A DNA stretch of 64,000 nucleotides, taken from assembly GCA_021603905.1 (NCBI GenBank), contig BQIU01000007.1:1-64000 (forward strand), given 5' to 3'. Every line of letters begins with the position of its first letter. Positions within the stretch are counted from its first letter, which is position 1. Positions 16,563 to 27,999 of this stretch are shown piece after piece. The translations under genes were made by a program, and so were the position numbers. The notes below the pieces were generated by a model that made no database searches, had not been told where the DNA came from, and saw only the letters and a program-made list of their open reading frames with translations. The DNA is from Nitrospirales bacterium (GTDB taxonomy: Bacteria; Nitrospirota; Nitrospiria; Nitrospirales; UBA8639).

Positions 16563-17219
16563 ATGTGGAAAAAAGATATTGAGATCATGGCTCATCTGCA
16601 TGAACGATTTAATTTTCAGGGACCATTATTGGACGCTGGGGGTCTAGAAAAACCCTGTATTGCCGACTATGAAGTCTCAGCGCAAAAAGCTCATAGAATT
16701 TCTACCCTAGTAAATGGTCAGTCTCGAAATATTGTGGTGCCCCATGCGAATCAAATTGATCGGTATGTCAATATCGCGAGGCCTTGGAGTTTCATTGATC
16801 CCAACTATCAAATCCTTAATCCTGAATCTGGTGATCCGGCCATAGAGGATCTTCCGCAACGTTATTCGGAAGCATTTAATATGGTGATGTTGGTTTCAGT
16901 GCTGGAGCATGTTATTGACCCCTTTGTCTGTAGTGATGCGCTTTTTCAAATTCTTCGTCCCGGTGGATATCTCTTCACCTCTGTCCCGTTTATGTTTCCT
17001 ATTCATAATACGCGAGATAATTGGCGCTTTTCGCCAGATGCCTTGAAAACCATACACACCAAATCAGGGTTTGAACATCTCGAAGGGAATTTTCACGTTC
17101 AATATCATGCAGGGCATGGAATTGCTGATCCTGCAAATCCAGACATATCTATTCCAATATTGGGCTCTTATGCGTTTTGTCAGAAGCCCTTTAAAAAACC
17201 GAGAGATTACTTTTCTTGA
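16563..17219 (+). CDS. SAM-dependent methyltransferase, class I
   Basis: The 218-residue protein has a Rossmann methyltransferase core. The glycine-rich SAM loop is LLDAGGLEKP (about 22-31), shorter than usual. Motif II/III is MLVSVLEHVIDPF (about 110-122), and the post-core strand ILRPGGYLFTSVPFMFPIHNT holds the conserved catalytic-site loop seen in Methyltransf_11 relatives of glycan clusters. The substrate is unknown, probably a sugar or lipid carrier. Its stop codon directly abuts the ATG of the next gene, so the two are co-translated. Confidence 0.75.
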   Translation: MWKKDIEIMAHLHERFNFQGPLLDAGGLEKPCIADYEVSAQKAHRISTLVNGQSRNIVVPHANQIDRYVNIARPWSFIDPNYQILNPESGDPAIEDLPQRYSEAFNMVMLVSVLEHVIDPFVCSDALFQILRPGGYLFTSVPFMFPIHNTRDNWRFSPDALKTIHTKSGFEHLEGNFHVQYHAGHGIADPANPDISIPILGSYAFCQKPFKKPRDYFS

Positions 17220-20021
17220 ATGACCATTGACATGTCACAGGGAAATTTCACTAGGAACATCCCGGAAATCATAGAAGGTGCCGTCAAGGCCTTCCATGAA
17301 ACCCCAATGCCTCTGTCGGCCTGTTTGAAGCTACGAAGACTCTTGTCAGAACAACAGTCATGCCCTGATTTGCTCATGCCGATTCCAGGGAAGACCATTG
17401 GGTTGGGAGAGCAACTTACATCTCAAAAACTTCAATCGATTCTTAAGGGGATACGATTAGGCGAGTGGTCTTTAGACGTTGAAACTATTGAATTCTTGTT
17501 CGTGGATATTGCCAAAAGACAACCCAAAGCTATCTTGGAGTTTGGTAGTGGTGTCAGCACGATTGTCTTAGCACAGGCTATGGCTGCTTTATATCCTACG
17601 GCTTCCTCTCCGGTAGTTTATAGCATTGAACAAGACGTTAGTCATATTAACAATACTATCGAGCTTTTAGAAAAATATCAGTTAGCGAAGTTCGTGAAAA
17701 TATTTCACGCTCCTCTTGGGTTGCAAGTGTTGGATCAAATTTCTACCAATTGCTGCCTGTTGCCCATGTCAGAGCTTCAAAGTTTTTTAGGTAATATCCA
17801 AATAGATTTTCTGTTAATTGATGGACCAGCTGCAAATTATGGAGAGAGAATTGGTACTTTGCTGTTGGTGCAAAGTTTATTAAAACCTGGTGCTGTGGTG
17901 TATATGGATGATGGTTTGCGCGATAGCGAGTTAGCTATCACTGAATGGTGGAGTCGTTATGGTTACTTAGAAGTCGAGGGCATTTTATGGATTGGAAAAG
18001 GGCTCATGGTTGGACGAATTCCGCATCAACCATTAACGCAGTATTCGTACGCACGGGAATTTTTAACATGGATTGGAAGGGAGTCCCAAGGTGAGCAATC
18101 GAATGATTTGTTATCTCTCCCAACGCAGTTTGTTTCCCAATATATAAATGAAAATTATGTGGAAAATGTAAAAGGTCATACAGGAGTTCAAGTCGAGAAT
18201 CAGATAATCAGATCATCTCGAAATACTAAGGCTCGATGTGTCTTTCTCAATACCTATTATCCAGGGTTTTTGGAGGCGCACTATTCTAAGGCGTTAGATT
18301 TACATTCTCGTTCGTATCAAGCACAAAAAGACTCCTTGCAAACTGAGTATTTCGGAGACAGCAATTTTTATTCTCATGCTTTAATACAAAGTGGATGGGA
18401 GGCACATGATCTCATCGTGAATTGTGCCTCGCTTCAACAGGCCTGGGCTTTAGAAAAGAATATTGCAGGTCAAGGATTAGAAATTGCTGTCGAGCAGATA
18501 AAGGAAATTGCTCCAGATGTTATCTATTTGCAAGATTTAAATCTGGCGACGTCTGCATTCATCTCTGCGATACGCCCATTGACAAAATTGATTGTAGGAC
18601 AAATCGCTTCGAAAGTACCTTCACAGATCGATTTAAAGCAGTTTGATATTTTATTTTCGTCTTTTCCTCATTTTGTGAATGAATTTCGGAAAATGGGTAT
18701 CTCCGCATATTATCAACCTTTAGCTTTTGATCCTCGGGTAATTCAGGAACACATGCAGACGAAGAGAACACATGATGTGACCTTTGTCGGGTCTATTTCA
18801 GCAGATCATAGCCGACGGATGGAGTTCTTGGAACAACTCCAAGGGGCTGTGGCATTTAAGTGCTGGGGATACCAAATGTCCCCTCTTACTCCAGATTCTC
18901 GGATGTATCGGCAGTATTGCGGAGAAGCTTGGGGGAAAGAGATGTTTGCTCTTCTTCAGGATTCATTCATTACTCTGAATTATCATGTTGATGTAGCAGA
19001 GAATTATGCCAATAACATGAGACTGTTTGAAGCGACTGGGTGCGGGGCTCTCTTGATTACCGATTACAAAGAAAATCTACAAGATTTATTTGATGTTGGT
19101 CGAGAAGTCGTTGCGTATCGATCGATAGAGGAAGGCGCAGAACTTATTCGATTCTACTTACATCATCAAGATGAAGCGAAGAGGATTGCCCAAGCTGGAC
19201 AAGCTCGGACCTTGCGTGATCACACTTACTCAATACGTATGGCTCAGACAGCAGAAATCCTTGACCGTCATTTACGATATCAACGTGAGTCTGCTGACTT
19301 ATCTTCATCTGATTTGTCCCGTATTTCTTATGGGTATGAAACTATCGAAAATTCACAAATTACAGTCTCGATGAAAAATGCTTGGAAAGATCAATCTATT
19401 CCAGGCAAGCAAAGAGCATTGGTTCAAACTGAACTTCGCGCTATGTATTCTGGTAGATCTCCTCTCGTCTTTGATGTGTTAGCAGATTGTCTTCGGCCTT
19501 ATGTGATTTCCAATTCCTCGATTCTTGAAATTGGTTGTGCGAGCGGTTACTACTATGAGGTCTTAGAGTATTTGTTGAAGAAACGGATTAGCTATACCGG
19601 TGTCGATTATTCCGATCCTCTTATTTTAATGGCAAAGGATTATTATCCCTCCGCTGATTTTTATGTAGCGGATGGCGCTTGTCTTCCGTTTGAAGATAAC
19701 CAATTTCATGTTGCGATATCCTCCTGCATTCTTCTCCACGTTCCTGAATATTATGAGCATATTCGTGAAACAGCTCGTGTCGCTCAGAATTTTATTGTGG
19801 TCCATCGGACCCCTGTATGTAAGCAACATCCGACTCAGTATTTTCGAAAGTATGCCTATGGTGTTGAAACTGTAGAGCTACGCTTTAATGAAAAAAAAAT
19901 TCTTGAGGAATTTTTTGATGTGGGATTTAGCCTGATACATGCACTGGAGTATGCTTCTGTTCCCGATTCAGACCACTATGATGTCACCTATGTATTCAGA
20001 AAAACACCACAATCAATTTAA
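17220..20021 (+). CDS. Three-domain methyltransferase - CgeB-like glycosyltransferase - methyltransferase
   Basis: The 933-residue protein appears to be a fusion. Residues about 90-260 form a class I SAM-like domain (ILEFGSGVSTIVLAQAM, LLIDGPAANYGERI, VVYMDDGL). Residues about 340-680 resemble the GT-B glycosyltransferase family typified by CgeB: IAPDVIYLQDLN, VTFVGSISADHSRRMEFL and the donor-site region MRLFEATGCGALLITDYKENLQDLF. Residues about 740-925 are a Methyltransf_11-type domain (ILEIGCASGYYYEVLEYL, DGACLPFEDNQFHVAISS). Such fusions are typical of surface-glycan assembly, where one polypeptide transfers and then modifies a sugar. Exact donor and acceptor cannot be read. It begins immediately after the preceding stop. 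Confidence 0.78.
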   Translation: MTIDMSQGNFTRNIPEIIEGAVKAFHETPMPLSACLKLRRLLSEQQSCPDLLMPIPGKTIGLGEQLTSQKLQSILKGIRLGEWSLDVETIEFLFVDIAKRQPKAILEFGSGVSTIVLAQAMAALYPTASSPVVYSIEQDVSHINNTIELLEKYQLAKFVKIFHAPLGLQVLDQISTNCCLLPMSELQSFLGNIQIDFLLIDGPAANYGERIGTLLLVQSLLKPGAVVYMDDGLRDSELAITEWWSRYGYLEVEGILWIGKGLMVGRIPHQPLTQYSYAREFLTWIGRESQGEQSNDLLSLPTQFVSQYINENYVENVKGHTGVQVENQIIRSSRNTKARCVFLNTYYPGFLEAHYSKALDLHSRSYQAQKDSLQTEYFGDSNFYSHALIQSGWEAHDLIVNCASLQQAWALEKNIAGQGLEIAVEQIKEIAPDVIYLQDLNLATSAFISAIRPLTKLIVGQIASKVPSQIDLKQFDILFSSFPHFVNEFRKMGISAYYQPLAFDPRVIQEHMQTKRTHDVTFVGSISADHSRRMEFLEQLQGAVAFKCWGYQMSPLTPDSRMYRQYCGEAWGKEMFALLQDSFITLNYHVDVAENYANNMRLFEATGCGALLITDYKENLQDLFDVGREVVAYRSIEEGAELIRFYLHHQDEAKRIAQAGQARTLRDHTYSIRMAQTAEILDRHLRYQRESADLSSSDLSRISYGYETIENSQITVSMKNAWKDQSIPGKQRALVQTELRAMYSGRSPLVFDVLADCLRPYVISNSSILEIGCASGYYYEVLEYLLKKRISYTGVDYSDPLILMAKDYYPSADFYVADGACLPFEDNQFHVAISSCILLHVPEYYEHIRETARVAQNFIVVHRTPVCKQHPTQYFRKYAYGVETVELRFNEKKILEEFFDVGFSLIHALEYASVPDSDHYDVTYVFRKTPQSI

Positions 20022-21036
20022 GAAATTTACATCCAAGCGTGTTCTCATTACCGGAGGGCTCGGGTTCATAGGATCTAATCTTGCCATTTCCCTTGTGAAG
20101 CTTGGAGCTCAGGTGACGATCGTGGATAGTTTAATCCCCGAATACGGTGGGAATCTTTGGAATATTCAACCAGTACGAGAGCAGGTTCACGTCAATATCT
20201 CCGATGTACGAGATGAACATTCGTTGAAACATTTAGTTAAAGGGCAGGATTATGTCTTTAATTTGGCGGGGCAGACGAGTCATCTCGATTCCATGACAAA
20301 TCCCTATCAGGATTTAGAAATCAACGCACGTGCCCAACTATGTATTTTAGAGGCCTGCCGCCAACAGAATTCTGATGTGAAAATCGTGTTCGCCAGTACA
20401 CGCCAAATGTACGGAATACCAGAATATTTACCTGTTGATGAACGGCATGTCCTTCAACCGGTCGATGTGAATGGGATCAACAAAATGGCTGGGGAATGGT
20501 ATCACCTTGTCTATCACTCTGCCTATAGCATTCGATCGGTGGTCCTTCGATTGACCAATACCTATGGACCGAGAATGAGAGTGAAAGATGCGAGGCAAAC
20601 GTTTTTAGGAATATGGATCAAACATATCATCGAAGGAAAACCTATTGAGATTTTTGGTGATGGTAGACAAGTCCGAGACTTTAATTATGTCGATGATGTT
20701 GTTGAGGCGCTGTTGCTCGCTGGTCTTTCAGAAGAAGCAAACGGCGAAATTTTCAATTTAGGTTCCGATGATCCCATTTCTCTGACTGACACAGCTGACC
20801 TTCTTCTTTCCACATATGGGAGTGGAATCAAAGACTATATTCCATTTCCCCCGGACCGAAAAAATATCGACATTGGTGATTATTACGGAGATTATCGAAA
20901 AATTCTGATTCGTCTAGGGTGGAAGCCCAGAGTGTCATTACATGAGGGTCTGAAAAGAACACTGGTCTATTATCAAGAGTTCGCGGAGTCATACTGGGAA
21001 CAAGGTGCCATTCATGCTTGTCATTCCGTTCGCTAA
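19978..21036 (+). CDS. Extended SDR NAD-dependent sugar epimerase/dehydratase, atypical active site
   Basis: An extended SDR of about 352 residues with the nucleotide-binding motif [15 protein letters not shown], the [14 protein letters not shown] strand and the C-terminal [20 protein letters not shown] substrate region common to NDP-sugar epimerases. In the position of the catalytic Tyr-x3-Lys it reads NGINK, so the tyrosine appears to be asparagine while the lysine is kept. The start is uncertain: ATGs at 19978, 19981 and 19990 all lie inside the end of the previous gene, and none has a clear ribosome-binding site. The stop overlaps the aminotransferase start. Confidence 0.78.
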   Translation: MMSPMYSEKHHNQFKKFTSKRVLITGGLGFIGSNLAISLVKLGAQVTIVDSLIPEYGGNLWNIQPVREQVHVNISDVRDEHSLKHLVKGQDYVFNLAGQTSHLDSMTNPYQDLEINARAQLCILEACRQQNSDVKIVFASTRQMYGIPEYLPVDERHVLQPVDVNGINKMAGEWYHLVYHSAYSIRSVVLRLTNTYGPRMRVKDARQTFLGIWIKHIIEGKPIEIFGDGRQVRDFNYVDDVVEALLLAGLSEEANGEIFNLGSDDPISLTDTADLLLSTYGSGIKDYIPFPPDRKNIDIGDYYGDYRKILIRLGWKPRVSLHEGLKRTLVYYQEFAESYWEQGAIHACHSVR

Positions 21037-22132
21037 TCCCAAGGCTCAATATCTTGCTAGGAAATTAGAGATTGATGCGGCTATTTCTCGAACACTTGAG
21101 AGCGGCTGGTACATCTTAGGTCAAGAGGTTGAACGCTTTGAAAGAGAATTCGCGAAATTTCTTGGGGTGAACTTTTGTGTCGGTGTGGGTAATGGTACCG
21201 ATGCTCTTGCTCTTGCCTTACTAAGTGTTGGCGTGAATCCAGGGCATGAAGTGATTACGGTGGCGAATACGGCTATCGCAACCATTGCGGCCATTGAACA
21301 GATTGGCGCTATTCCTGTTTTAGCAGATGTTGATTTGCAGACGCGTTGTCTTGATCCCAAGACGATCGAAGGACTCGTGACTTCTCGAACGAAAGCTATT
21401 GTTCCTGTGCATCTTTTTGGACAGCCGGCACCTATGGAAGATATTAATGCCCTGGCATGCAAATGGGGTCTCAAGGTTGTTGAAGATTGTGCGCAGGCAC
21501 ATGGAGCAGAAATTCTTGGAAAGAAGGTTGGATCCTATGGGGATGCTGCCGCATTTAGTTTTTATCCTACGAAGAACCTTGGTGCTCTTGGCGATGGAGG
21601 AGCCGTTGTCACGAATTCAGAGGAAACAGCTGAAACCGTAAGGCAGATTCGTGAGTATGGTTGGACAACACGATTTGTGAGCAACCGGCCTGGAGTCAAC
21701 TCCCGGTTAGATGAAATACAGGCAGCGGTTCTTCGAGTCAAACTGCCTTTTCTCGACTCAGATAATGCTCGTCGACGAAGTATTGCGCAACGATATGAAA
21801 AGGCCATCAACTCTTGTTTACTGGTGTCGCCAAAGAGTATTGATGGAACTCTGACGGCCATGCACCTGTGCGTTATTGAATGTCAGGATCGTGAAGGCGT
21901 AAAAGAGTTTTTAGAAAAAGAAGGAATTGGGACAGCAATTCATTATCCAATGTCTGTTCATGAGCAACCGGCCTATACCGGAAGGTTACGAGGTGAAGAG
22001 TATTTGCCTTGCACTGAATTATTGTCCAAAAAAAATCTCAGTTTGCCAATGTATCCTGAACTAACAGAACTGGAAGTGCGTCATATCTGTTCCGTTTTAA
22101 CACAGTGGTGTAGGACTGAGGGGCATGCATGA
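21014..22132 (+). CDS. DegT/DnrJ/EryC1/StrS-family sugar aminotransferase
   Basis: PLP-dependent aminotransferases of this family put an amino group on keto-sugars attached to nucleotides. The 372-residue protein has the PLP-phosphate loop ([13 protein letters not shown]), the [11 protein letters not shown] aspartate region and the Schiff-base lysine, Lys187, in [15 protein letters not shown], followed by the [12 protein letters not shown] motif. It resembles the 3-aminotransferase branch (FdtB/DesV types), but regiochemistry cannot be set from sequence alone. I chose ATG 21014 (AAGG 8 bases upstream) over GTG 21005. It overlaps both neighbours by a few bases, indicating coupling. Confidence 0.88.
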   Translation: MLVIPFANPKAQYLARKLEIDAAISRTLESGWYILGQEVERFEREFAKFLGVNFCVGVGNGTDALALALLSVGVNPGHEVITVANTAIATIAAIEQIGAIPVLADVDLQTRCLDPKTIEGLVTSRTKAIVPVHLFGQPAPMEDINALACKWGLKVVEDCAQAHGAEILGKKVGSYGDAAAFSFYPTKNLGALGDGGAVVTNSEETAETVRQIREYGWTTRFVSNRPGVNSRLDEIQAAVLRVKLPFLDSDNARRRSIAQRYEKAINSCLLVSPKSIDGTLTAMHLCVIECQDREGVKEFLEKEGIGTAIHYPMSVHEQPAYTGRLRGEEYLPCTELLSKKNLSLPMYPELTELEVRHICSVLTQWCRTEGHA

Positions 22133-25100
22133 AGCGATATTATTGTACCTACTTTGATAAAAACTATTTAGTTCGAGTTCTGGCACTCCTTGAGTCATTA
22201 CATCGTCACGAACGAAATCAGTTTACTCTGTTTGCGGTGTGTATGGATGAGTTGAGTCGTGCCATTTTAGAAAAAATGAATTTGGAGAATGTCATTTCGG
22301 TTCCACTGCATCAAATTGAATACAGGGATGATCGGTTGGTATCCACAAAAAGTAGTCGCTCATTAGTCGAATATTATTGGACAACGACACCGACTATTAT
22401 TTTATATCTTATTGAACAGTACCCTGAGATTGACGTGCTGACGTACGTTGATGCAGATCTGTTTTTCTTTTCATCACCGGACCCTATATTTCAAGAGCTT
22501 CATCAGCAGTCGATTCTCCTTCATGAACATCGATTTTCTTCTTCCTTGCTGCATCTAGCTCAAAATAACGGAAAGTATAATGTTGGGCTACTCTGTTTTC
22601 GAAATGACACTCATGGTCTAGAAGCTCTGAGATGGTGGCGGGAACGATGTTTAGAATGGTGTTTTAGCCGCTATGAGGATGGCAAGTTGGGTGATCAGAT
22701 GTACCTTGATGATTGGTCAACCAGATTTCAACAGGTCGTGGAACTGCAACATATTGGAGGCGGACTTGGTCCATGGAATCAGGAGCAGTACGCCATTAGG
22801 AAAAATGAGTTTGGTGAGGCATGCGTCAATGATCTTCCGGTAATTTTTTATCATTTTCATGCTTTACGTTTTGTAAGTCCCGAATTAATTGTTCCGGTAG
22901 ACCATCTCCATTATCCGATGAATCTTTCGGTTCTTCAAGTTTGTTATCTCCCGTATATTTCTGCACTTTCACAAGCACTGAGAAACCTGACAACAATTTC
23001 TCCTGAATTTACTTCCGGACTGCGAAGTGAGGAAACGATTTCTACCGCTCATTGTATTTTTGCAAAGATTGAATTGGCGAATGCTTTGAAGTCAAAAAAC
23101 ATTCCTCAAATTCTTATCCCAATGGATTCTGAGTGGAATTGCTATTGTCCAGAACAAACTGCTGGTGTGCAAGAGCGTGTCGATGCAGGGCTGCAAGAGG
23201 AGACCTGTCCTACTGGAAGAGAACAGAACACCATTGAATTCAAAGAGACGCCAGTCGGGGATTGCTCACGCTCCATCTATCAAACGATCCAAGATCAATA
23301 TGAGTTATTTCGTACGCTTCAAAACAATCCTCTTGTTCACACAGTTCACACGATCTACATCATTGGTGCTCATTTGTTTCAAGAGCAAGCGATGCTACAG
23401 CGTCTGTTGCCAAATCTTCACCATATCTATCTTTTTGAACCCATTCCTGAGTGTTATACCTATCTCAAGAAAATCACCGTTCACGATTCACGAATCCAAG
23501 TGTTTCCCTATGCGATTTCACAATCTGATGGGCCCGTCGAGTTTTTTCTGACTGACAACCAAGGTGAGTCAAGTTCATTGTTGCCTATGGGGAAACATCG
23601 AGAAATCTTTCCTTCTGTACATCATATCAACACAATAACGATTGAAAGTCGTCACTTAGAACATGTGATACAAGAGTATAACCTCGTAAAGCCTGACATG
23701 CTCTTTCTTGATGTTCAAGGGGCCGAATATCAAATTCTTTCTTCCTTATCCGAGGATTTACTTTCACATATTCAGCTTATCTACGCTGAAGCGAGCCTTG
23801 AAGAATTATATGAAGGGTCAAAGACGTTACAAGACCTACGCAAAGTCCTTCATGAACATTTTATCTTTGCTGGCTATGCTCCTATGTCGGAGCAGACCCC
23901 GACTCATGGCAATGCGTTATTTACCACTCGAGAAACAAAAATAATAGGTGAGGGAGTTGCTCTAGTATCTACCGAAAAGAGTGAACCCTTAATCTCAGTC
24001 ATTGTTTCAACCTATAACGCATTTGAATTTATTCGCGAATGTCTGGATGACCTGGAACGGCAATCGCTAGCAGAGCAAGTGGAAATTATTGTTGTCGACG
24101 CGGCATCGCCTCAACAAGAAAAAGATATTGTCCTGGAATATCAAGAACGCTATGGCAATATTGTGTACATACGAACTCCCGAACGAATTACGGTCTATGC
24201 AGCTTGGAATTTAGCGATTCGAGCCGCTCGTGGAAAATATATTACTCCATTTAGTACGAATGATCGTTTGAGAAAAAATGCCTATGAAATTTTGGTGAAT
24301 GTGTTAGAAGAACATCAAGAAATTCCTTTGGTCTATGGAGATACCTATTTGACTAGGATTCCGCATGAATCGTTTGAATGCCATACGCGTTCCGGTAAAA
24401 CCCAATGGCCTCCATATAGCTTTGAAGACCTTCTCAATAATTGTCGAGTGGGTCCTCATCCTATGTGGCGGAAAGACATTCATGACACAATTGGTTATTT
24501 TGACGAACAGTTTCGAGCGGTCGGTGACCAGGATTTTTGGCTGCGTATTGGTGAACAATATAATCTTATGTATATTCCAGAAGTCACAGGTTTGTATTGG
24601 CTCTCACCTGATGGGTTGTCAAACCAAGATGATATCGTAACCCCAGAATTGAATTCAATTCGACGAAAACATCGAGAGCGATACGCGCTACGCATATCTC
24701 AGACGCAAGCCGTGAACTTCGACTGTTCTATTGTAATCCCAGTTTACAACAAGGTTGACTTAACCAAGCAATGTCTAACTCAATTGGCAATGGTGACGGA
24801 TGGAGTGAGTTATGAAGTAATAGTAGTAGATAACAATTCCACAGATGGGACAGAGGCTTTCTTAGAAACCTTAGAAGGAGATGTACAGATTATTCGAAAC
24901 ACAGAGAATTTGGGATTTGCCAAAGCCTGTAATCAGGGGGCGAGAGCTGCTCGTGGCAAATATCTTGTTTTCCTTAACAATGACACGATTCCGCAACGCG
25001 AATGGTTGAGTGTTTTGGTCAAGGAAGCTGAGGCCGATAACGATATTGCGATTGTCGGCAGTAAACTGTTGTTTGAGGATGGGACTCTTCAGCATGCAGG

Positions 25101-26370
25101 AGTTGTGATTTCTCGTTGTTTACTGATCCCATACCATATCTATGGAAACTTGCAGGGAGATGTAAGGTGTGCAAATCATCGACGTGAGCTTCATGCAGTG
25201 ACGGCAGCATGTATGCTAGTCAAACGAAAATTCTTTGATGAGGTTGAGGGATTTGATGAAGCGTACAGAAATGGATTTGAGGATACTGATTTATGTTTGA
25301 AAATTGGTGAGAAAGGCGGAAAGATTGTGTATCAGCCGGAAAGTTGGATGTACCATTTAGAGAGCCAAAGTCCTGGAAGAAAGGAATATGAGGAAGACAA
25401 CGCCGCTCTCTTTAAAGAGCGATGGGATAAAAAGTACATAGTTGATGAAGATTGTATTGCGATTGAAGATGGGATGGCCGTGCTGTTGACTGAGAAGGAT
25501 GGAAATTTCTCTATATCCTACAGGATGTTAAAGGATGAAAAGGAGTACGCAAGTTGGGCTAAAGTCGCTCAGCTTCAACGTTTCCTTCAAGAATTCGGAC
25601 GTGAGAACAAGTCGGAAATTAGAAGAGAGTCCCTCCTCAATGAAATTCATCAATTGGTTTGTGATCTTGAAGCGTGGCCGAAAGACTCGTCTGTTGTCGT
25701 CTGGATAGGGTCGATATGTGATACCTTAGGGTTTCATGCACTTGGCGATATGTTTTTTCGGCAAGCTCTACATGTGGGAGAATCTCAAGACGCGCGTTCC
25801 AGGTTAGTTCGTCTTGCACTTAATCAAGGAAATTTGGAAGAAGCGAGTTTACATCTTTCTGCTCTCTTAGAAGTCGCACCAAACGAAAGTTTCGTCCTGC
25901 ATCTGCAAGGAGTATATTTCATGCAATGTAAAAACTTTGTCGAAGCCAAGGAATCTTTTGAGAAAGTTATCACGAATGATGGCGATCGAATAAAAGCTCA
26001 ACTCGGAATGGGGATGGCTTACGTAGGCATGGGAGAGACGAGGAAGGCATGGGATGTTTTCATAAAGACGGTCTATGAGCGTCCTGATGATACCGAGGCG
26101 ATAAATTGGGTGCTTCGCACTGGCACGGAGTTAGCTGACTGGGAATCGTTGTCGACAATGCTCTCGCGATTTCTTGAACGAAATCCGGCAAATGGTGACA
26201 TGCGGTTTGCGTTGGCCAGTGTGAGCCTTCGTCTTGGAAAGGTAGATGATGCTCAAGCCCAGTTGAACGCATTACAGCTTCTTCACCCTGATCTTGAAGG
26301 CCTTGCTGACTTGAAGAACGCGATCCTTAGTTTTGATCCCCATACGGTTCCGGTTGCTATCCACGGGTAA
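22129..26370 (+). CDS. Giant fused glycosyltransferase - FkbM methyltransferase - two GT2 domains - TPR protein
   Basis: The 1413-residue protein has five visible parts. Residues 1-290 are a GT-A type transferase with DxD at 108-110 (YVDADLFFF) and a GDQMYLDDW motif. Residues about 395-600 are an FkbM-type O-methyltransferase ([33 protein letters not shown]). Residues about 620-860 are a GT2 domain ([28 protein letters not shown]). Residues about 864-1110 are a second GT2 domain ([36 protein letters not shown]). Residues about 1190-1400 are TPR-like helical repeats. It starts within the ATGA overlap with the aminotransferase gene. Likely cytoplasmic, building and capping a methylated glycan; substrates unknown. 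Confidence 0.82.
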   Translation: MKRYYCTYFDKNYLVRVLALLESLHRHERNQFTLFAVCMDELSRAILEKMNLENVISVPLHQIEYRDDRLVSTKSSRSLVEYYWTTTPTIILYLIEQYPEIDVLTYVDADLFFFSSPDPIFQELHQQSILLHEHRFSSSLLHLAQNNGKYNVGLLCFRNDTHGLEALRWWRERCLEWCFSRYEDGKLGDQMYLDDWSTRFQQVVELQHIGGGLGPWNQEQYAIRKNEFGEACVNDLPVIFYHFHALRFVSPELIVPVDHLHYPMNLSVLQVCYLPYISALSQALRNLTTISPEFTSGLRSEETISTAHCIFAKIELANALKSKNIPQILIPMDSEWNCYCPEQTAGVQERVDAGLQEETCPTGREQNTIEFKETPVGDCSRSIYQTIQDQYELFRTLQNNPLVHTVHTIYIIGAHLFQEQAMLQRLLPNLHHIYLFEPIPECYTYLKKITVHDSRIQVFPYAISQSDGPVEFFLTDNQGESSSLLPMGKHREIFPSVHHINTITIESRHLEHVIQEYNLVKPDMLFLDVQGAEYQILSSLSEDLLSHIQLIYAEASLEELYEGSKTLQDLRKVLHEHFIFAGYAPMSEQTPTHGNALFTTRETKIIGEGVALVSTEKSEPLISVIVSTYNAFEFIRECLDDLERQSLAEQVEIIVVDAASPQQEKDIVLEYQERYGNIVYIRTPERITVYAAWNLAIRAARGKYITPFSTNDRLRKNAYEILVNVLEEHQEIPLVYGDTYLTRIPHESFECHTRSGKTQWPPYSFEDLLNNCRVGPHPMWRKDIHDTIGYFDEQFRAVGDQDFWLRIGEQYNLMYIPEVTGLYWLSPDGLSNQDDIVTPELNSIRRKHRERYALRISQTQAVNFDCSIVIPVYNKVDLTKQCLTQLAMVTDGVSYEVIVVDNNSTDGTEAFLETLEGDVQIIRNTENLGFAKACNQGARAARGKYLVFLNNDTIPQREWLSVLVKEAEADNDIAIVGSKLLFEDGTLQHAGVVISRCLLIPYHIYGNLQGDVRCANHRRELHAVTAACMLVKRKFFDEVEGFDEAYRNGFEDTDLCLKIGEKGGKIVYQPESWMYHLESQSPGRKEYEEDNAALFKERWDKKYIVDEDCIAIEDGMAVLLTEKDGNFSISYRMLKDEKEYASWAKVAQLQRFLQEFGRENKSEIRRESLLNEIHQLVCDLEAWPKDSSVVVWIGSICDTLGFHALGDMFFRQALHVGESQDARSRLVRLALNQGNLEEASLHLSALLEVAPNESFVLHLQGVYFMQCKNFVEAKESFEKVITNDGDRIKAQLGMGMAYVGMGETRKAWDVFIKTVYERPDDTEAINWVLRTGTELADWESLSTMLSRFLERNPANGDMRFALASVSLRLGKVDDAQAQLNALQLLHPDLEGLADLKNAILSFDPHTVPVAIHG

Positions 26371-27060
26371 GTGTCGTACCTAAAACGGACATGTTGTTGT
26401 GACAAATACCACTATAGCTTAACTCTCTGATCGAGTTGACCGACGGTTCACGCGCCTTCCCTCAGCTCCTAACATGTTTTGACTTCGTCCTCAGTCCTAA
26501 AATCTTTTTGTATTCTCCTTATAGACATCTGCTTGTACATCAATCCTGCTTTTGCGCAGGGACGCATAATGTAGGAAAGATCGACTTGCTCCTTGTGTAA
26601 GCTAGTCTATTTTCCTAGTAACTAGGAAAAAATTGCCGACTTTCGAAATAAGAAGGATAAGTGTACGGATGAATAAGAAGTCTATTCCTTATAAAAGGTA
26701 TTATTTATTGGCATATTACTTGAATGAATTCATTGTTTACTGTCACATAAAGCCTGAGGAGTCGAAGTCGAACACATACTTGTCAAGTCAAGTAAGTCTC
26801 GATGTTGTGTATTTTTCAAGCTCATATAACCTCTCAAAGGCTTGTAGATAATAAGTTGAAATTCTTGTTGTGTGTGATCGTGCAAACTATTCATGTCTTG
26901 AATCTGCTCATATCAGAAGTGACCTGTGAATCATTGTGAGCAAGTGGATCAGAAATTGTATCCAAGAGGAACGGAAGGGGTTCAACCTCAAGGCTCTCTC
27001 GATTGCTGATGTCTTATTATGCAGCCTGCGTCGAGGAAGCCTATATAAAGGACGTTACAT
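26371..27060. other. 690-base AT-rich intergenic region
   Basis: I see no supportable gene. The only plus-strand frame of note (26633-26851, 72 codons from TTG) has no ribosome-binding site and no recognisable motif. The region carries a strong palindrome at 26610-26630 (listed separately) and a small CCTGC/GCAGG hairpin (26545-26560). An AAAGGA ribosome-binding site lies at the right edge for the next gene. It probably contains the end of one transcript and the promoter of the heptose cluster. Confidence 0.5.
26610..26630. repeat. 21-base perfect palindrome
   Basis: TTTTCCTAGT (26610-26619) and ACTAGGAAAA (26621-26630) are perfect inverted arms around a single A. The arms are flanked upstream by another CTAG (26602-26605), giving three CTAG tetramers within 23 bases. 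It is a candidate operator or a cruciform/terminator-like element in the large gap before the heptose cluster. Confidence 0.5.
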
Positions 27061-27999
27061 ATGCCATTGAGGGTACTCGTCACAGGGGGAGCTGGTTACA
27101 TTGGTTCAATTTTGGTTCCAGCATTGCTGGAGCAAGGCTATCATGTCACGGTGTTGGATAATTTCCTGTATCGACAGTCCAGCCTAATGGAGTGCTGCGC
27201 GAATGCGAATTTCACGGTTATTCGTGCCGATTGTCGTGATGAACGTGTACTAAAAAACATCCTTAAAGATAAAGATTGTCTTATTCCACTGGCTGCATTG
27301 GTGGGTGCTCCGTTGTGTGAGCAAGATCGCCTGGGGTCGCAATCGACCAACTTCGACTCTATACAGCTACTTTGTCAGTTGGCATCACCTTCGCAAATGA
27401 TTCTCTTCCCTGTCACCAATAGTGGCTATGGAATTGGTGAAGGTGGCCAGCACTGCACGGAAGAGTCTCCGTTACGTCCGTTGACTCTTTATGGGGAAAC
27501 AAAAGTGAAGGCCGAAAAAGTTGTTCTTGATCGAGAGGCAAGTCTGACATTTCGTCTCGCAACGGTGTTTGGTTCCTCACCAAGAATGAGAATGGATTTA
27601 CTGGTCAATGATTTTGTGTATCGCGCCATTCACGATCGTGCGGTTACGATATTTGAAGGACATTTTAAGAGAAACTACATTCATGTCCGAGATGTGGCAA
27701 GGGCATTCATCTATGGTATCGAACATTTTGATTCGATGAAAGGGCGACCATATAACTTGGGATTGGATGATGCCAATATTTCAAAAATTGAACTCTGTCA
27801 AAGGATTCAAAAATATCTACCAAACTTTCTCTACCTTGAGGCTCCCGTTGGAGAAGACCCAGATAAACGAGATTACATCGTTTCAAATGCCAGAATTCTA
27901 GAAGCCGGCTTTACGACTAAACGGTCATTAGATGATGGAATTTTAGAATTAAAGAAGTGCTATACGGTGTTGAGGAAAAATTACTATGCCAATGTCTAA
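27061..27999 (+). CDS. Extended SDR NAD-dependent sugar epimerase/dehydratase
   Basis: The 312-residue protein has the NAD motif VLVTGGAGYIGSILVPALL, the active-site triad elements Ser/Tyr/Lys (TNSGYG, then LYGETKVKAEK with the Tyr-x3-Lys), and RNYIHVRDVARAFIYG near the C-terminus. It is most like epimerases that act on GDP-heptose or GDP-mannose derivatives, by context rather than by a specific motif. AAAGGA lies 8-9 bases before the ATG. Its 3' end overlaps the NUDIX gene by 14 bases, so it starts a coupled cluster with hddC and hddA. Confidence 0.85.
   Translation: MPLRVLVTGGAGYIGSILVPALLEQGYHVTVLDNFLYRQSSLMECCANANFTVIRADCRDERVLKNILKDKDCLIPLAALVGAPLCEQDRLGSQSTNFDSIQLLCQLASPSQMILFPVTNSGYGIGEGGQHCTEESPLRPLTLYGETKVKAEKVVLDREASLTFRLATVFGSSPRMRMDLLVNDFVYRAIHDRAVTIFEGHFKRNYIHVRDVARAFIYGIEHFDSMKGRPYNLGLDDANISKIELCQRIQKYLPNFLYLEAPVGEDPDKRDYIVSNARILEAGFTTKRSLDDGILELKKCYTVLRKNYYANV

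Noticed and set aside
26633-26851. 72-codon open frame in the 690-base gap
   Set aside because: It starts with TTG, has no ribosome-binding site, shows no recognisable motif and lies in AT-rich sequence where such frames occur by chance.
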